From the NCBI GenBank assembly GCA_937959275.1, contig CALGLU010000001.1:1-64000 (forward strand): a DNA stretch of 64,000 nt. Direction: 5' to 3'. Below, in pieces: positions 61,645 to 64,000 of this stretch (position 1 is the first letter of the stretch; each line of letters starts with the position of its first letter). A program made the position numbers and the translations under genes. Source of the stretch: an uncultured Saprospiraceae bacterium (GTDB lineage Bacteria > Bacteroidota > Bacteroidia > Chitinophagales > Saprospiraceae). The notes below the pieces were generated by a model that saw only the letters and a program-made list of their open reading frames with translations, had not been told where the DNA came from and did no database searches.

Positions 61645-62361
61645 TTAGAAGCCAAATCCTCCGCCCATGCCACCCATGGCGCTTTGGAATTCTTCCATTG
61701 TCATTTTCTTGTATCCGTTTTCATCGACAGCAAAATTCGCATCATCCACGGCATCTTTCAAATCAACAGTTGTCATAATGATTTTCACTTCTGGCATCTC
61801 CATAATGAATTCTAATGGAAATCCTGGAAATTCAGAGATATCAATGCCTTGGACATTTGCTTTAACTTTGATTTCTTCACTGACATAGGCATGAAAACTT
61901 GCATCAGCCATTTCTGCATCTTTTGGAGTTGCTACGACCTTATAACATTCATAACCAGCTATCGTTTTGGTATCTGTTTTATCTGCTTTAAATTCTAAAT
62001 CCGCCATTGGATTTGGATTCTCCGCTTTAAGTCGATCGGATTCTGCTTTTGTCGATTGGACTAGCATTTTGTTACCCATGGCATCCATAAACATATTGAA
62101 ATTACCATCTGCATCTACAACATTTTTCACTGTGATCATGCCACCCATCATATTCAATGCAGTTAATGTCTTTCCATCTTTATGAAATATCTCAGTTTCT
62201 GTGCCCTTGAGCATCTCCATCATAGCAGCTGACTCGGGGTTTGATGATTCTATATCCGAAATTTCCATCTTAATGTATACTTCTGACAGCTCTTTTTGTG
62301 CTGTAATGGAAGTCCCGATTAATAAGGCAACAGCAAAAAGAAAGGTTTGTAATAATTTCAT
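61645..62361 (-). CDS. secreted DUF4412-like protein
   Basis: A 238-residue exported protein with a signal peptide (ending TSITAQ), Met-rich, with a LolA-like or DUF4412-like beta pattern (KTIAGYECYKVVATPKDAEM, FHAYVSEEIKV) and a Gly-rich C-terminus (GGMGGGFGF). DUF4412 proteins are abundant in Bacteroidota and of unknown role. The ATG at 62361 gives the best signal peptide, and an in-frame start further upstream at 62391 is less likely. It is monocistronic. Confidence 0.75.
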   Translation of the reverse strand: MKLLQTFLFAVALLIGTSITAQKELSEVYIKMEISDIESSNPESAAMMEMLKGTETEIFHKDGKTLTALNMMGGMITVKNVVDADGNFNMFMDAMGNKMLVQSTKAESDRLKAENPNPMADLEFKADKTDTKTIAGYECYKVVATPKDAEMADASFHAYVSEEIKVKANVQGIDISEFPGFPLEFIMEMPEVKIIMTTVDLKDAVDDANFAVDENGYKKMTMEEFQSAMGGMGGGFGF

Positions 62362-62459
62362 GTATTTGTTTTTTGAATTATGGTTCAACATACTAATGTC
62401 TAAACCAGCGAAATAGTTTGAGATATTAATTTATTTAGATAAAATTAAGCTTTAGAACT

Positions 62460-62999
62460 TCAATAGATCCATTCATCGAGGTATTTAACGAATATTTTGC
62501 ATAGATTATTTGCATCTGAAATGGCCCTATGATGGACGCCTTCAAACTCAAATCCCTCCTTTTTTAGCACCGTTTTGAGTCCAGTGTACCGATCTACATT
62601 CTTAATTCTATGATACTGCCCTTTTAGATTTGTAAAACTATCTAGCCAATCTTTCTCCAGTTGATGTAAGTCACAATCATTTCGAATCATTTGAATATCA
62701 AAATCTCCCCAAGCACATAAGATATAGTCATCGTACAATTCAATCCAGTCCTTAAAATCTTCAATAACCTTTGGGAATGTAGCAGCAGAATCTACCTGTT
62801 GTTGAGTGATAGTCGTCAATTCCGTACAAAAATATGAAAGTGTTGGATTCACCGATGGCTTAACAAATCGGCTAAACTTCCCAATCGTTTCTCCATATTG
62901 GTTGATTTTGTATGCTCCTATTTCAATAATTTCATTGGCACCATGAGGGGGTCTACCCCTCCAACATGTCGCCTCTAGATCGTAAATTATAAAATTCAA
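62460..62999 (-). CDS. DEDDh 3'-5' exonuclease, Eri1/KapD-like
   Basis: A 179-residue DnaQ-fold nuclease. The metal-binding residues are Asp7 and Glu9 (YDLEATCW), the Asp of WGDFDIQMI, and the C-terminal HHRAISDANN pair of His and Asp. The WRG insertion after TC and the overall length are like Eri1/KapD-type enzymes and not the DNA polymerase III epsilon subunit, so RNA may be the substrate. The start is a TTG at 62999, since no in-frame ATG is available. It lies 14 bp after the acyltransferase gene on the same strand. Confidence 0.85.
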   Translation of the reverse strand: MNFIIYDLEATCWRGRPPHGANEIIEIGAYKINQYGETIGKFSRFVKPSVNPTLSYFCTELTTITQQQVDSAATFPKVIEDFKDWIELYDDYILCAWGDFDIQMIRNDCDLHQLEKDWLDSFTNLKGQYHRIKNVDRYTGLKTVLKKEGFEFEGVHHRAISDANNLCKIFVKYLDEWIY

Positions 63000-63013
63000 A
63001 TTTTCTATTTCAT

Positions 63014-64000
63014 CTAAGCACTTTGAAGTTCTGCCTGTGCTTGTGTTGCTAATACACTCTCAATTTGATAGCCTACCAAATGATTGTGGTAATAATATAA
63101 TAATTTCAAATCGCGAGACTGAAATGCAGTTTTGTGCCTTAGTAAGGGGAGTAATTTATGATAAGATCCTAAAAAGTGCAAACCTCTATCGATAAATTCG
63201 TCAACTGGCAAGTTAAAGCTTTCTGAACAGATAAGTGCACCTGCCCGTTCTTGAGTCTTCACATACTCAATGGCTGCTGCAATCATTTGTTTAAATTGAT
63301 CACCTGGGATAAGAAGATCTTTAGCCGGTAAGCGCAAGAAATTGTATATATCCAACTTACTATTCTGACGCCTAAGATATTGAAATGCTACAAAAGCCAC
63401 CATATGGCTCTCCAATATTATATTTTCTTTAGAGAATGACTCTAAAATTTTCCCACCTAGGACATTGGTATATTGAAATTCTCTCTGCTCATCTGTCGTT
63501 AACTCGCCACCCGCTTTGAAGTAGTCCAGAATATTCAAAGGTTTATTACGCGCATCAAAACTGACACCTTCCGTATTGACTTTATTCCCAAAAACATCCA
63601 TCGGTTCGCCAAAATTGAACAATACTTCTGAGTCTTTGCGCCACAAACGACGAAGAAACCCGAGCATTGCCCGAGGGCCGGAACCGCCTGGCTTATCTCT
63701 GATAAATCGCTCTTTTCCCTCTTTGCTTAGATGTTGCTCTACTAATGATTTTGCTTCCAATACAAAATGATAGCCGACTGTCATTGGGACAACAAATATT
63801 TTATGTGGAGATCCTGCTTGACACAGATTACGCTGCGCCTCCATCATAGTGCCAAATAAGCCGAGCTTGATATATTTTTCAAATTCTCCACTCCTAGACC
63901 TTGTACCTCCAGGATAGAATAAGGTGTTGACTCCTTTTTGTATAGACAGCGTTGAAAATGTTTTTAGAGTCGATAAATACAGAGGATTCTTTTTGCGTCT
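63014..64000 (-). CDS. glycerolipid acyltransferase, 3' part (cut by window edge)
   Basis: The frame is open to the right edge, giving 328 residues of C-terminal sequence. The PlsC/PlsB-type acyltransferase block III is visible as FYPGGTRSRSGE close to the edge, with Gly where most relatives have Glu, and FVVPMTVGYHFVLEA follows as block IV. The remaining 250 residues form a helical extension found in PlsB-like enzymes. It likely transfers acyl groups to glycerol-3-phosphate or lysophosphatidate at the membrane. An internal ATG at 63847 is not the start. The N-terminal catalytic HxxxxD block is beyond the window. Confidence 0.85.
   Translation of the reverse strand, partial: RRKKNPLYLSTLKTFSTLSIQKGVNTLFYPGGTRSRSGEFEKYIKLGLFGTMMEAQRNLCQAGSPHKIFVVPMTVGYHFVLEAKSLVEQHLSKEGKERFIRDKPGGSGPRAMLGFLRRLWRKDSEVLFNFGEPMDVFGNKVNTEGVSFDARNKPLNILDYFKAGGELTTDEQREFQYTNVLGGKILESFSKENIILESHMVAFVAFQYLRRQNSKLDIYNFLRLPAKDLLIPGDQFKQMIAAAIEYVKTQERAGALICSESFNLPVDEFIDRGLHFLGSYHKLLPLLRHKTAFQSRDLKLLYYYHNHLVGYQIESVLATQAQAELQSA

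Noticed and set aside
63014-63847. Complete 277-residue protein
   Set aside because: The frame continues upstream to the window edge and includes acyltransferase block III, so the Met at 63847 is internal.
1-64000. tRNA or rRNA genes
   Set aside because: No T-loop GGTTCGAATCC-type sequence in a foldable context and no conserved rRNA segment was seen on either strand.

Overview
The window looks like a chromosomal segment from a Bacteroidota bacterium, most likely of the Saprospirales type. The evidence is low G+C, almost no Shine-Dalgarno sequences, promoter-like TTTG/TAnnTTTG boxes, a giant secreted protein ending in a type IX secretion (T9SS) C-terminal domain, many lipoproteins, S74 tail-fibre-domain surface proteins, LytTR two-component signalling, a TonB-dependent receptor and a two-component propeller kinase. 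No rRNA, tRNA or CRISPR array was found. Lineage is an inference from gene content.

Layout. 1-240 is a 15-bp tandem repeat. 326-9414 is mostly metabolic: a GMC dehydrogenase with its subunit-3-like partner, a Gly-rich small protein, a Gfo/Idh/MocA oxidoreductase, a guanine-deaminase-like enzyme, a ribA-tag-dinB operon, and an operon of a one-domain asparaginase, a PLP dehydratase and RidA. 9569-12599 is a three-gene envelope module (DUF4956 membrane protein, HlyD-like adaptor, TolC-like protein). 12734-13961 is a frameshifted S74 surface protein. 14533-19518 is a 1661-residue T9SS surface protein. After an SDR enzyme come a hairpin-type repeat element (20803-21119), a Xre/RES toxin-antitoxin pair and a 913-residue DUF11-repeat protein.

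25546-34341 (minus strand) is an aerobic carbon monoxide dehydrogenase cluster in the order membrane protein, coxM, coxS, coxL, [19-bp repeat array], coxG, coxD, small ORF, coxE, XdhC-YHS. CoxL carries the form I active-site signature AYRCSFR, so this is probably a genuine CO oxidiser rather than a generic xanthine-dehydrogenase relative. Beyond it lie an MFS transporter and a five-gene TonB receptor / DUF2141 / TPR / histidine kinase / LytTR operon, then a frameshifted TPR kinase and a cyclophilin.

44.7-54.2 kb looks like an accessory island. A 17-bp sequence occurs at both edges. Inside are a small HTH protein, a coiled-coil protein, a lipoprotein / cytochrome-like lipoprotein / S74 / subtilisin operon, and at the right end an overlapping three-gene operon: a tyrosine recombinase fused to a P-loop ATPase and membrane anchor, a YdjM-type membrane hydrolase with a long C-terminal extension, and a secreted coiled-coil protein resembling half of TolC. 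This is the best candidate here for an undescribed system. To its right are a DUF4143 ATPase, an orphan PycTM-like membrane protein, a 1069-residue propeller kinase, an acyl-CoA ligase, a secreted DUF4412-like protein, a DEDDh exonuclease and the 3' part of a glycerolipid acyltransferase cut by the window edge.
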